Shown one piece after another: positions 37,117-45,841 of a stretch of 64,000 nt of DNA (positions are counted from its first letter, which is position 1; each line of letters starts with the position of its first letter). Both the position numbers and the translations under genes were made by a program. The notes beneath the pieces are model-generated. The model did no database searches. It was not told the DNA's origin and worked only from the letters and a program-made list of their open reading frames with translations. The stretch is from Acinetobacter pecorum (GTDB taxonomy: Bacteria > Pseudomonadota > Gammaproteobacteria > Pseudomonadales > Moraxellaceae), in contig NZ_JACSPT010000010.1 in assembly GCF_014837015.1 (NCBI RefSeq), positions 60,653 through 124,652 on the forward strand, given 5' to 3'.

Positions 37117-38475
37117 GTGTCTATGACTCCTAGTTCTTCAGGTCATGTCAACATGATGAAAGGCCAACCATTTCATGTGAAATACCGTGAAATTATTCGT
37201 CGAATGATGTTTCTCATTGGTGCGTTGTTGGTGTTTCGACTAGGAGCGCATATTCCAGTACCAGGCATCAATAATGCTGCGTTGGAAAACTTGTTTAATG
37301 CAAACTCAGGTACGATCCTGGGTTTGTTTAACATGTTTTCTGGAGGGGCATTAGAACGAATGTCGATTCTTGCTTTGGGGATCATGCCTTACATTTCTGC
37401 ATCGATTATTGTGCAGCTGATGTCAACGGTGGTTCCTTCGCTGGAAGCTTTAAAGAAAGAAGGCGAGCAAGGCAAACGTAAAATTAATCAATACACACGA
37501 CAAGGCACCTTATTCTTGGCGCTGGTACAGGCAATAGGTATGTGTGCGGGCCTCATCAGTCAGGGAATTACCCTGAATACTGGTTTGGCTTTTTATGTTC
37601 CTGCAGTAACCTCACTGGTTGCCGGGACCATGTTCTTGATGTGGTTAGGTGAGCAGATTACCGAACGTGGGGTGGGAAATGGTATTTCCATGATCATCTT
37701 TGCGGGTATTGTTGCAGGATTGCCTAATCTGATTATGCAATCATTGTCATCTGTAGATAATGGCCAGACCAGCCTAATCGGCTTGGTAATTTTTGGTTTA
37801 CTGTCTTTAGGTGTCTTGGCAGCGATCGTATTTATCGAGAAAGCGCAACGTCGCATTCCGGTGAACTATGCTCAAAAACAACAGGGTCGTCGTGTATTTA
37901 CTGCACAGCAGACACATTTGCCATTAAAAATTAATATGGCGGGTGTGATTCCGGCAATTTTTGCCAGTTCATTGCTTTTGTTCCCTGCGAGCTTAGGTCA
38001 ATGGGTGGGCAGTGCAGATCCAAATGCTGGATTTATTAAACGTAGCCTGCAAGATTTGGCATTGGTGTTGTCGCCTGGTCAGCCGTTGTATTTGGTGCTC
38101 TTTGGTGCGTTAATTATCTTTTTCTGTTACTTCTATACAGCACTGGTATTTAGTCCTAAAGAAGTGTCAGAGAACTTGAAACGCAGCGGAGCTTACGTGC
38201 CTGGTATACGTCCAGGTGAGCAAACTGCTCGTTACTTAGATCATATTCTCAATCGTTTGACGTTTATTGGCGCGATTTATATCACCGTCATTTGTTTGAT
38301 GCCGATGATATTGCAAAGTTCATTTGGTATTCCATTCTATTTGGGTGGTACTTCTTTGCTGATTGTTGTGGTAGTGGTGATGGACTTTATGGCTCAGCTG
38401 CAATCACATCTCACTTTGCACCAGTACGATAATCAAACGTTAATGAGAAAAACGACTGCTCATCCTAAGGGATAA
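37117..38475 (+). CDS. secY: Protein translocase subunit SecY
   Basis: Channel-forming subunit of the SecYEG translocon in the inner membrane. The 452-residue protein has about ten membrane segments and conserved loops ([12 protein letters not shown], and [21 protein letters not shown] in the last cytosolic loop). I choose GTG at 37117 because GAGGAG (37101-37107 region) has good spacing to it; an ATG at 37123 is the alternative. Confidence 0.97.
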   Translation: MSMTPSSSGHVNMMKGQPFHVKYREIIRRMMFLIGALLVFRLGAHIPVPGINNAALENLFNANSGTILGLFNMFSGGALERMSILALGIMPYISASIIVQLMSTVVPSLEALKKEGEQGKRKINQYTRQGTLFLALVQAIGMCAGLISQGITLNTGLAFYVPAVTSLVAGTMFLMWLGEQITERGVGNGISMIIFAGIVAGLPNLIMQSLSSVDNGQTSLIGLVIFGLLSLGVLAAIVFIEKAQRRIPVNYAQKQQGRRVFTAQQTHLPLKINMAGVIPAIFASSLLLFPASLGQWVGSADPNAGFIKRSLQDLALVLSPGQPLYLVLFGALIIFFCYFYTALVFSPKEVSENLKRSGAYVPGIRPGEQTARYLDHILNRLTFIGAIYITVICLMPMILQSSFGIPFYLGGTSLLIVVVVVMDFMAQLQSHLTLHQYDNQTLMRKTTAHPKG

Positions 38476-38494
38476 GCGCACTTGAGGTTTCATC

Positions 38495-38611
38495 ATGAAA
38501 GTACAAGCTTCTGTTAAAAAAATTTGTGGTAGCTGTAAAGTTATCCGTCGTAATGGGGTTATCCGCGTAATTTGTAGCGCAGAACCTCGTCATAAGCAGC
38601 GTCAAGGTTAA
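38495..38611 (+). CDS. rpmJ: 50S ribosomal protein L36
   Basis: A 38-codon gene with the zinc-ribbon form of L36: [19 protein letters not shown], then C27 ([14 protein letters not shown]) and H32, giving the Cys3-His site. The position after secY is standard. Confidence 0.97.
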
Positions 38612-38626
38612 TCTGATTAAGACCTG

Positions 38627-38656
38627 TTGATTTCTGTAGGCGAATTAGGTTATTAT
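38627..38656 (+). promoter_or_regulatory. Candidate promoter of the alpha operon
   Basis: TTGATT (38627-38632), 18 bases, TATTAT (38651-38656), located 61 bases before the rpsM ATG. Confidence 0.45.
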
Positions 38657-38683
38657 CCGCCCCTCAAGATTTTTGTGGGGCGG
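38657..38683 (+). promoter_or_regulatory. GC-rich hairpin before rpsM
   Basis: CCGCCCC (38657-38663) and GGGGCGG (38677-38683) form a 7-bp all-GC stem with a 13-base loop. No T-run follows. It lies where the E. coli alpha-operon leader (S4 target) is found, or it could end spc-operon transcripts. Confidence 0.5.
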
Positions 38684-38716
38684 TTGATTATCTACTGCCT
38701 TTTTGGAGAAAATTGA

Positions 38717-39073
38717 ATGGCTCGTATTGCCGGTGTAAACATTCCGGATAACAAGCATGCTGTTATCTCTCTAACGTATATCTTTGGTATTGGCCGCCAT
38801 ACTTCAAAAGCTATCTTAGCTGCTGCTGGTATTGCTCCAACTACTAAGATCCGTGAATTAGATGACGCTCAGCTTGATGCGATTCGTGCAGAAGTTGCTA
38901 AGGTTCCGACCGAAGGTGATTTACGTCGCGAAATTTCCATGAACATTAAACGTTTAATGGATTTAGGCTGCTACCGCGGTCTTCGTCATCGTCGCAGCTT
39001 GCCTGTCCGCGGTCAACGCACCAAAACTAACGCACGTACCCGTAAAGGTCCGCGCAAACCTATTAAGAAATAA
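38717..39073 (+). CDS. rpsM: 30S ribosomal protein S13
   Basis: 30S head protein in the bridge to L5. It has 118 residues starting [21 protein letters not shown], with a basic C-terminal tail (GPRKPIKK) that contacts P-site tRNA. TTGGAGAAAA precedes the ATG. First gene of the alpha operon. Confidence 0.98.
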   Translation: MARIAGVNIPDNKHAVISLTYIFGIGRHTSKAILAAAGIAPTTKIRELDDAQLDAIRAEVAKVPTEGDLRREISMNIKRLMDLGCYRGLRHRRSLPVRGQRTKTNARTRKGPRKPIKK

Positions 39074-39092
39074 GATTTCTGGAAGCTAAAAG

Positions 39093-39479
39093 ATGGCTAA
39101 AGATACTCGCGCACGCAAGAAGGTCACTCGTACCGTCTCTGAAGGTGTCGCACACATTCACGCTTCTTTTAATAACACCATTGTGACTATTACCGATCGT
39201 CAAGGTAATGCACTGGCTTGGGCCACTTCAGGTGGACAAGGCTTCCGTGGATCACGTAAATCAACTCCGTTTGCTGCTCAGGTAGCTGCTGAAGTTGCTG
39301 GTAAAGCTGCTTTAGACTACGGTTTGAAAAACTTGGACGTCCTTGTAAAAGGTCCTGGTCCTGGTCGTGAATCTGCGGTTCGTGCTTTAGGTGCAGTGGG
39401 TTATAAAATTAATAGCATTACCGATGTGACTCCAATTCCTCACAACGGTTGCCGTCCACCTAAAAAACGTCGCGTGTAA
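39093..39479 (+). CDS. rpsK: 30S ribosomal protein S11
   Basis: 30S platform protein. It has 128 residues with the conserved [19 protein letters not shown] and the end [13 protein letters not shown]. Confidence 0.98.
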   Translation: MAKDTRARKKVTRTVSEGVAHIHASFNNTIVTITDRQGNALAWATSGGQGFRGSRKSTPFAAQVAAEVAGKAALDYGLKNLDVLVKGPGPGRESAVRALGAVGYKINSITDVTPIPHNGCRPPKKRRV

Positions 39480-39491
39480 GGAGAAACATTC

Positions 39492-40118
39492 ATGGCTCGT
39501 TATATTGGTCCAAAATGCAAACTCTCTCGTCGCGAAGGGACAGACCTGCAACTTAAATCAGGCGTTAAACCGTTTGATGTTAAGACTAAAAAACATGCGA
39601 AAGCTCCTGGCCAGCACGGCGGGGCTCGTGGTGGTAAACAATCTGAGTACTCACTACAATTACGCGAAAAACAAAAAGTACGTCGCATGTACGGTGTTTT
39701 AGAGCGTCAATTTAGTAACTACTATAAAGAAGCTGCTCGTGTTAAAGGCGCAACTGGTGAAAACCTGTTGAAGCTACTTGAAAGCCGTCTTGATAACGTC
39801 GTTTATCGTATGGGTTTCGGTTCTACTCGTGCAGAAGCTCGTCAGTTAGTATCTCACCGTAGCATCACTTTGAATGGCCGTCGTGTTAACATTGCGTCTA
39901 TCCAAGTTAAAGCGGGTGATGTGATCGCAGTTCACGAAGGCGCTAAACAACAATTACGTATTAAAAACGCAATTGAATTGGCGACTCAACGTGGCTTGCC
40001 TTCTTGGATGGAAATTGACCATTCTAAATTAGAAGGTACGTTCAAATCTGCACCGGATCGTTCTGATTTACCTGCTGAAATCAACGAAAGCTTGATTGTA
40101 GAATTGTATTCTAAATAA
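39492..40118 (+). CDS. rpsD: 30S ribosomal protein S4
   Basis: Primary 16S rRNA binder and, in E. coli, the alpha-operon repressor. It has 208 residues starting [19 protein letters not shown], with an intact S4 domain ([20 protein letters not shown]). Confidence 0.98.
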   Translation: MARYIGPKCKLSRREGTDLQLKSGVKPFDVKTKKHAKAPGQHGGARGGKQSEYSLQLREKQKVRRMYGVLERQFSNYYKEAARVKGATGENLLKLLESRLDNVVYRMGFGSTRAEARQLVSHRSITLNGRRVNIASIQVKAGDVIAVHEGAKQQLRIKNAIELATQRGLPSWMEIDHSKLEGTFKSAPDRSDLPAEINESLIVELYSK

Positions 40119-40134
40119 TCCTTGAGGAAGCAAT

Positions 40135-41142
40135 ATGACGCGTACTGCAAATGAGTTTCTAACTCCGCAAGCGATCAAGGTCGAAGCGGCAAGCGGGACC
40201 TCGGCAAAAGTTATTCTAGAACCATTAGAGCGTGGCTTTGGTCATACTCTTGGTAATGCTTTACGTCGCATTCTTCTTTCTTCTCTACCTGGCGCAGCTG
40301 TGGTAGAAGTTGAGATTGAAGGGGTCGAGCACGAGTACAGTACTTTGGAAGGCTTGCAGCAGGACATCGTCGAGCTCTTGCTGAACCTAAAAGGATTGTC
40401 GATTAAGCTGTTCGATCAAAATGAAGCTTATTTAACATTAGAGAAACAAGGTGCAGGCGACGTAACTGCGGCTGACCTTCGTTTACCTCATAATGTTGAA
40501 GTGGTTAACCCTGAACATTTGATCGGTACTTTAAGTGCCTCAGGCTCATTAAAAATGCGCCTGAAAGTGGCTCAAGGCCGTGGCTACGAAACTTCTGATT
40601 CACGCTTCCCAGAAGGCGAAACTCGCCCAGTGGGTCGCTTGCAGTTAGATGCTTCTTACAGCCCAATCAAACGTGTTTCATATACCGTGGAAAACGCGCG
40701 TGTGGAACAACGTACTGACCTTGATAAACTGATCATTGATCTTGAAACCAATGGTACTGTTGATCCTGAAGAAGCAATCCGCAAAGCGGCAACAATCTTG
40801 CAACAACAAATTGCAATCTTTGTTGACCTTCAGAAAGATCAAGCACCTGTGGCTCAAGAACCTCGTGAAGAAGTTGACCCAATCTTGCTTCGCCCAGTAG
40901 ATGATCTAGAGCTAACTGTTCGTTCTGCTAACTGTTTGAAAGCAGAAAACATTTACTACATTGGTGATCTTGTACAGCGTACCGAAGTTGAGTTGCTTAA
41001 AACTCCTAACTTGGGTAAAAAATCGCTTACTGAGATCAAAGATGTTCTGGCTTCTAAAGGCTTACAACTCGGCATGCGTTTAGAGAACTGGCCACCGGCT
41101 AGTCTCCGTATGGACGATCGTTTCGCCTATCGTAGCCGTTAA
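40135..41142 (+). CDS. rpoA: RNA polymerase alpha subunit
   Basis: Scaffolds RNA polymerase assembly, and its C-terminal domain contacts UP elements and activators. It has 335 residues. The N-terminal domain has the [21 protein letters not shown] dimerisation region, and the C-terminal domain has [22 protein letters not shown] helix and [14 protein letters not shown]. Length is normal (E. coli 329). Confidence 0.98.
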   Translation: MTRTANEFLTPQAIKVEAASGTSAKVILEPLERGFGHTLGNALRRILLSSLPGAAVVEVEIEGVEHEYSTLEGLQQDIVELLLNLKGLSIKLFDQNEAYLTLEKQGAGDVTAADLRLPHNVEVVNPEHLIGTLSASGSLKMRLKVAQGRGYETSDSRFPEGETRPVGRLQLDASYSPIKRVSYTVENARVEQRTDLDKLIIDLETNGTVDPEEAIRKAATILQQQIAIFVDLQKDQAPVAQEPREEVDPILLRPVDDLELTVRSANCLKAENIYYIGDLVQRTEVELLKTPNLGKKSLTEIKDVLASKGLQLGMRLENWPPASLRMDDRFAYRSR

Positions 41143-41160
41143 TTAAGTAGGACTATCACC

Positions 41161-41526
41161 ATGCGTCATCGTAATAGTGGTGTGAAATTAGGCCGTACAA
41201 GCAGTCATCGTAAAGCGATGTTCCAAAATATGGCTAACTCTTTGTTCGAGCACGAGTTGATCAAAACAACTGTGCCTAAAGCAAAAGAGTTACGTCGTGT
41301 AGCTGAGCCTTTAATCACTTTAGCTAAAAACGATACAGTAGCAAACCGTCGTTTGGCGTTTGCTCGTACTCGTTCAGCAGCAACTGTTGGTAAATTATTT
41401 ACCGTTCTTGGCCCTCGTTACAAAGAGCGTAACGGCGGTTATCTACGTGTTCTTAAAGCGGGCTTCCGTGCAGGTGATGCTGCACCGATGGCTTACGTTG
41501 AGCTAGTAGATCGCGAAGTTAACTAA
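41161..41526 (+). CDS. rplQ: 50S ribosomal protein L17
   Basis: 50S protein at the tunnel exit. It has 121 residues starting [20 protein letters not shown]. Last gene of the 28-gene ribosomal block; a strong terminator follows. Confidence 0.98.
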   Translation: MRHRNSGVKLGRTSSHRKAMFQNMANSLFEHELIKTTVPKAKELRRVAEPLITLAKNDTVANRRLAFARTRSAATVGKLFTVLGPRYKERNGGYLRVLKAGFRAGDAAPMAYVELVDREVN

Positions 41527-41553
41527 TTTCGTGAAGAATAACGTAAGTTGTTC

Positions 41554-41585
41554 AAAAAGGTCGGTTGAATAAACCGGCCTTTTTT
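41554..41585 (+). terminator. Terminator of the alpha operon
   Basis: AAAAAGGTCGGTT, loop GAATA, AACCGGCCTTTTT. A stem of about 13 bp with one G-T pair, followed by T. Confidence 0.92.
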
Positions 41586-41760
41586 AATGCCTGAAAACTT
41601 TATTTGAATAAATCTGAATTTGGTTTACCTATACATCCTGCATAATTGATTTGGCCTCAAAAGATAAAAAAATAGTGGCTTTTTAATCAACTTGACATTG
41701 TGTATTGTCAGTTTTGTGATTTAATTAAAACCGATAGCATCGCTTAGGTAAAAGAACAAT

Positions 41761-43251
41761 ATGGAAAAGCAGGTAGATATTTTAATTGTGGGTGCGGGGA
41801 TCTCGGGGATTGGTCTGGCAGTGCATCTTTCTAAACATTGTCCACAACGCTCTTTTGATATTATTGAACGTCGTGAGAGTATTGGCGGAACTTGGGATCT
41901 GTTTAAATATCCGGGTATCCGTTCCGATTCTGACATGTCAACTTTTGGTTTTAATTTCAAGCCTTGGCAGAAGGAAAGTGTGCTTGCCGATGGAGCGTCC
42001 ATCAAAGGCTATCTCTCTGAAGTGGTAGAAGAGTTTAAACTTCAGCCAAAAATCCATTTCCAGCATCGGGTGCTGAGTGCCAATTATGATTCTGCCACCT
42101 GCAAATGGTCAGTAGAGATTTTGGATGCGCAGGGCAAGAAGCAGATCTGGATCGCTAACTTCGTACTAGGTTGTACCGGTTATTATAATTATGACCAAGG
42201 TTTCCAGCCGGAGTTTCCAAATCAGCAGGCATTCAAGGGGGAATTCATTCATCCGCAGCACTGGCCGGAAAATTTAAACTATAAGGGCAAAAAAGTGGTC
42301 ATCATTGGCAGTGGTGCCACTGCGATTACTTTGGTGCCTGCCATGGCTAAAGGTGGAGCAGGTCATGTGACCATGTTGCAGCGTTCACCGACTTATATTG
42401 CCTCTGTGCCTTCTGTCGATTTTATATATTCAAAAATGCGTAAATATCTGCCTGAAGATCTGGCTTATAAGCTGACGCGGGCGCGTAACATTGGTATGCA
42501 GCGTGGAATTTATGCCCTGGCACAAAAGCAACCCAAATTGTTAAAAACGCTGTTGCTTAAATCAGTAAAATTTCAACTGAAAGGTAAAGTGGACATGAAA
42601 CACTTTACCCCGAATTATGAGCCTTGGGATCAGCGTCTGTGTGTAGTGCCAGATGGTGACCTGTTTAAAATCTTACGTGAAGGGCAGGCATCAGTTACAA
42701 CCGATCAGATAGAAACTTTTACCGAAACCGGGATTCAGCTGAAATCGGGTCAACATCTGGATGCTGATATTATTGTCTCTGCCACTGGCCTGAACATACA
42801 AATTCTTGGCGGGATTCAGGCGACGATGGATGGTCAGCCTGTCGATACCTCGCAGCATATGCTGTATAGAGGCGTTATGGTGAGTGACCTTCCGAATATG
42901 GCGCTGATTATTGGCTATATTAATGCTTCCTGGACGCTTAAAGTGGACATTGCAGCAGAATATATTTGCCGTTTGCTTAACCATATGGACCAACAACATT
43001 TTGATGAAGTCATTGCAACAGGCGATGCCACAGAACTGATGGATGATACTGTGATGGGCAGTCTGACATCGGGATATATTGCCCGTGCAGCAAATGTGAT
43101 GCCAAAGCAGGGTAAACATGCTCCGTGGAAAGTCAGCAATAATTATCTCGCCGACCGTAAGGAACTGAAACAGGCTTCGTTTGAAGATGGCGTGCTGAAA
43201 TTCAGGAAAAAGAGCAATGCACTTAATCATAAGCCGCGTCTAGTTTCTTGA
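41761..43251 (+). CDS. almA: AlmA-type flavin monooxygenase for long-chain alkanes
   Basis: FAD/NADPH monooxygenase. The family member AlmA of Acinetobacter is required for growth on very long n-alkanes. The 496-residue product has the FAD loop VGAGISGIG near the N-terminus, the type I Baeyer-Villiger fingerprint FKGEFIHPQHWP, and a second nucleotide loop IIGSGATA. The whole reading, from MEKQVDILIVGAG to NNYLADRKELKQ, fits what I know of Acinetobacter AlmA. A long-chain-type acyl-CoA dehydrogenase gene converges on it, which supports a role in hydrocarbon or fatty-acid use. The exact substrate is inferred. Confidence 0.85.
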   Translation: MEKQVDILIVGAGISGIGLAVHLSKHCPQRSFDIIERRESIGGTWDLFKYPGIRSDSDMSTFGFNFKPWQKESVLADGASIKGYLSEVVEEFKLQPKIHFQHRVLSANYDSATCKWSVEILDAQGKKQIWIANFVLGCTGYYNYDQGFQPEFPNQQAFKGEFIHPQHWPENLNYKGKKVVIIGSGATAITLVPAMAKGGAGHVTMLQRSPTYIASVPSVDFIYSKMRKYLPEDLAYKLTRARNIGMQRGIYALAQKQPKLLKTLLLKSVKFQLKGKVDMKHFTPNYEPWDQRLCVVPDGDLFKILREGQASVTTDQIETFTETGIQLKSGQHLDADIIVSATGLNIQILGGIQATMDGQPVDTSQHMLYRGVMVSDLPNMALIIGYINASWTLKVDIAAEYICRLLNHMDQQHFDEVIATGDATELMDDTVMGSLTSGYIARAANVMPKQGKHAPWKVSNNYLADRKELKQASFEDGVLKFRKKSNALNHKPRLVS

Positions 43252-43272
43252 ATTTGAATTTTTAGCGTACAG

Positions 43273-43300
43273 AAAAAGGAGTCCTGAGTGACTCCTTTTT
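43273..43300. terminator. Bidirectional terminator between almA and the acyl-CoA dehydrogenase gene
   Basis: AAAAAGGAGTC, loop CTGAGT, GACTCCTTTTT. An 11-bp stem with A-run and T-run, serving both convergent genes. Confidence 0.92.
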
Positions 43301-43312
43301 AATTCGTCGGTT

Positions 43313-44485
43313 TTACAGTGAGCGCGCGATGAGTTCTTTCATGATTTCATTGGTACCCGCATAAATCCGGTTGGCACGGTTATCGATATAAGCCCGGGCA
43401 ATTGGATATTCCAGCATATAACCATAGCCGCCATGCAGTTGCAGACATTCATCTACGACTTTGCTGTACATTTCTGAAATCTTGTATTTGGCCGCAGCAG
43501 CGGCATCCACACCCAGTTCCTGCTTGAGTTGCAGCTGCATACAGCGATCCAGATAAGCGCGGCAGACATCGATCTCGGTACGCAGTTCTGCCAGTTTAAA
43601 ACGGGTATTTTGGAAATGGCTGATGCTCTTGCCGAATGCCTGACGTTCCTTGGTATATTTTACTGTGTGGGCAAAAGCCGCTTCAGCACCTGCCTGACAG
43701 ATAATCGCCACAATCAGGCGTTCCCAAGCCAGTTCCTTCATCAGCATCATAAAGCCCATGCCTTCCAGACCAAGCAGGTTTTCTTTAGGAACCCGAACAT
43801 TGTCAAAAAACAGTTCGCAGGTATCCTGGCCTTTCATACCGATTTTATTTAAGGGCTTGCCTTTACTAAATCCCGGCCGGTCGGCTTCGACCATCATCAA
43901 GGAGAGATTGGCCGAGCCTTTGTCACTATTACCTGTTTTACAGACCACAATGGCCATATCGCAAAGATAGCCATTGGTAATAAAGATCTTGGAACCATTA
44001 ATGACATAGTCTTCGCCATCCAGTACTGCCGAGGTGCGCACTGCTTGCAGGTCAGAGCCCGTGCCTGGTTCGGTCATCGCAATAGCGGTGACGACTTCCC
44101 CGGAAGCCATTTGGGGTAGCCATTGCTGTTTTTGAGCTTCATTGCCAAAGTTCAGCAGATAATTGGCGACGATATCCGAATGCAGGGAAAACCCGGTGGC
44201 TGAGTCTCCGGCATAGGCCTGTTCTTCAATCAAGATCATGCTATACAGCCGATCTACACCAGAGCCGCCATATTCTTCAGGCATGGTCGCACAGAGTAAA
44301 CCAAGCTCACCAGCTTTATTCCATAGCTCTCGATCTACATGTTGCTGATCTTCAAAACGCTCGGTATATGGAATAACTTCCTTTTCATAAAACTTGCGTA
44401 CCGTTTCGCGAAAAACTTCATGCTCGGCAGTAAAAAGTTGGCGGGGCAGCATGGGAGTAAGCGGGCGAATGGCTGCAGATTGCAT
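43313..44485 (-). CDS. Acyl-CoA dehydrogenase, long-chain type
   Basis: FAD enzyme that oxidises acyl-CoA to enoyl-CoA in beta-oxidation, passing electrons to ETF. The 390-residue product has MTEPGTGSDL and the C-terminal LHGGYGYMLEYPIARAY block. The usual catalytic Glu of medium-chain enzymes (YEGT) is replaced by Ala here (IYAGTNEIMKE). Instead E255 lies in AWERLIVA, the position used by long-chain and isovaleryl-CoA dehydrogenases, so activity is expected. It converges with almA. Confidence 0.9.
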   Translation of the reverse strand: MQSAAIRPLTPMLPRQLFTAEHEVFRETVRKFYEKEVIPYTERFEDQQHVDRELWNKAGELGLLCATMPEEYGGSGVDRLYSMILIEEQAYAGDSATGFSLHSDIVANYLLNFGNEAQKQQWLPQMASGEVVTAIAMTEPGTGSDLQAVRTSAVLDGEDYVINGSKIFITNGYLCDMAIVVCKTGNSDKGSANLSLMMVEADRPGFSKGKPLNKIGMKGQDTCELFFDNVRVPKENLLGLEGMGFMMLMKELAWERLIVAIICQAGAEAAFAHTVKYTKERQAFGKSISHFQNTRFKLAELRTEIDVCRAYLDRCMQLQLKQELGVDAAAAAKYKISEMYSKVVDECLQLHGGYGYMLEYPIARAYIDNRANRIYAGTNEIMKELIARSL

Positions 44486-44668
44486 CTTGTTATTCCTTAT
44501 TTTGATCGGTTTACTTTAACTTAGGTCAAGCTGGGAACAGCGGCAATGAGCGGAATGTTCAAATCAGCTAAATCTGCTGATGCTTTTGGTCATTTCTATG
44601 AAATCCCTCGAAATTCAGTTGATGCTTCAGGTAAACTATTCGGGTTTATAACGAATTGGGGAAATTCG

Positions 44669-44926
44669 ATGACTGATGACATTAGCTTGGAAGAGCGCAA
44701 AGTGATTTACCGTGCGCGTCGTGGTTTAAAAGAACTGGATGTCTATTTTGATCTCTACGTCAAAAATTACTATCTGAATGCTGAACCTTTTGAAAAGCAG
44801 ATGTTTGCAGAGCTGGTGGAGCAGGAAGACCCGGATTTGCTGGACTGGTTTATGGAAGTATCCGAGCCGCCGCGTCCTGAACTGAAAGATTTTATCAAGA
44901 AGCTTAAATTTTACGTTCATGGATAA
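44669..44926 (+). CDS. sdhE: Succinate dehydrogenase assembly factor SdhE
   Basis: Small protein that promotes covalent flavinylation of SdhA and FrdA. The 85-residue product has the family RRGLKELDVYFD motif (E. coli: RRGMRELD) and the end DLLDWFMEVSEPP. The frame opens at 44546, but that would add 41 unrelated residues. GGGGA lies before the ATG at 44669, so I use it. The stop overlaps the next gene's start, as with E. coli sdhE-ygfX. Confidence 0.93.
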   Translation: MTDDISLEERKVIYRARRGLKELDVYFDLYVKNYYLNAEPFEKQMFAELVEQEDPDLLDWFMEVSEPPRPELKDFIKKLKFYVHG

Positions 44927-45305
44927 TCGCTGCTTCAAGCTGAAACGCAGTCTGTGTGCATTGGCGTTTCAGCTTTTTATTTTTGCACTGTTAATGTATT
45001 TGCTCTATCAGTTACTACCGTTTGCACTCTGGTTGCTGTGCGCACTCATAGGACTGCTGGTGTACCATCTGTTTTACCGCAAGACGCCACAAATTGAACA
45101 GTTTGAATATCTGGATGGCCGTGAATGGTCATTGACTGCCAAAGCAATGCCAACCCATCGGGTGTCTATTAGTCATGTCATTGATCACCAGGCATATATT
45201 GTGGTGTATTTCCAGCATGCCAAGGCTCGGCCTTTACTGATCTGGTGTGATCAATTGCCACTCAAGCAATGGAAAGCTTTAAAAGTATTGACTAAATTAA
45301 TTTAA
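44919..45305 (+). CDS. YgfX/CptA-like membrane protein
   Basis: A 128-residue protein with two close membrane segments (about residues 12-30 and 32-52) and a soluble C-terminal domain that ends WCDQLPLKQWKALKVLTKLI. This layout and the coupling with sdhE match E. coli YgfX. YgfX was reported as a toxin acting on the cytoskeleton, with SdhE as antidote, but a role linked to SdhE itself is also possible. Overlaps sdhE by eight bases. Confidence 0.8.
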   Translation: MDNRCFKLKRSLCALAFQLFIFALLMYLLYQLLPFALWLLCALIGLLVYHLFYRKTPQIEQFEYLDGREWSLTAKAMPTHRVSISHVIDHQAYIVVYFQHAKARPLLIWCDQLPLKQWKALKVLTKLI

Positions 45306-45433
45306 TTGTAAGACAAATGTTTTTTAATTATTTTATTAAAATTTAAAATAAACAAATACTTAGATTATTGCGGGCTTTTTGTTGTCAGACAAAAATCAAG
45401 GTTAATTCATGACTTAGATGAATTGTCTGACAA
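45306..45433. promoter_or_regulatory. Three TTGT-N3-ACAA operator-like sites
   Basis: TTGTAAGACAA (45306-45316), TTGTCAGACAA (45382-45392) and TTGTCTGACAA (45423-45433). The last two are reverse complements of each other, and the third site is flanked to AATTGTCTGACAATT. Centre spacings are 76 and 41 bases. TTGTNNNACAA-type sites are typical of GntR/FCD regulators. No such regulator gene is in the window. Confidence 0.55.
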
Positions 45434-45500
45434 TTTATCCCCTGTGTTTTATTTTTAGCCTGTACATTGAGCCTACCAACAGCAAATACGGGAGACCCTG

Positions 45501-45599
45501 ATGGAATTTCCAGTGTGGATTTTTCTGATTGTAGCGATTGTTTTGGCCCTGGTAATTGGACGAATCGGGACGGTGCTGAAGGATAAATTTTCATCTTAA
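45501..45599 (+). CDS. 32-residue single-span membrane protein, unknown
   Basis: ATG at 45501 has GGAG (45491-45494) six bases upstream. The peptide begins MEFPVWIFLIVAIVLALVIG, one membrane span, followed by a short basic tail (RIGTVLKDKFSS). A terminator starts about 40 bases after the stop, and operator-like sites lie 70-195 bases before it, so it forms a complete transcription unit. I do not know the family. Function is open: a small regulator of a membrane complex is one possibility. Confidence 0.6.
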   Translation: MEFPVWIFLIVAIVLALVIGRIGTVLKDKFSS

Positions 45600-45641
45600 T
45601 CAAGCAGGGTTTAAACCACTTCTCTGTTTGTACAGTTAATA

Positions 45642-45680
45642 AGTAGCATGTGCTGAACCGTCGCAATGCTACTTTTTTTC
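45642..45680 (+). terminator. Terminator after the 32-residue gene
   Basis: AGTAGCAT (45642-45649) pairs with ATGCTACT (45666-45673), followed by TTTTTTT. Confidence 0.8.
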
Positions 45681-45841
45681 GCCCAAAATTTGGGATTCTC
45701 CTAAATACAGTCAATTGCAGCGTGGTCATTTAATGGCAAAGTGTCTGGTCTAAATTAGAGTAAATACTCTTTTATTCACAAAATGCTTCTGATATCTTTA
45801 GCAGAAAGATGGACATAATCACAATTATAGAGGACAGGAAA

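Noticed and set aside
42691..43230. 179-codon minus-strand frame inside almA
   Set aside because: Overlaps a well-supported monooxygenase gene over its whole length and has no protein-like motif.
44546..44668. 41-residue N-terminal extension of SdhE
   Set aside because: It has no similarity to SdhE, and the ATG at 44669 has a ribosome site and gives the standard 85-residue protein.
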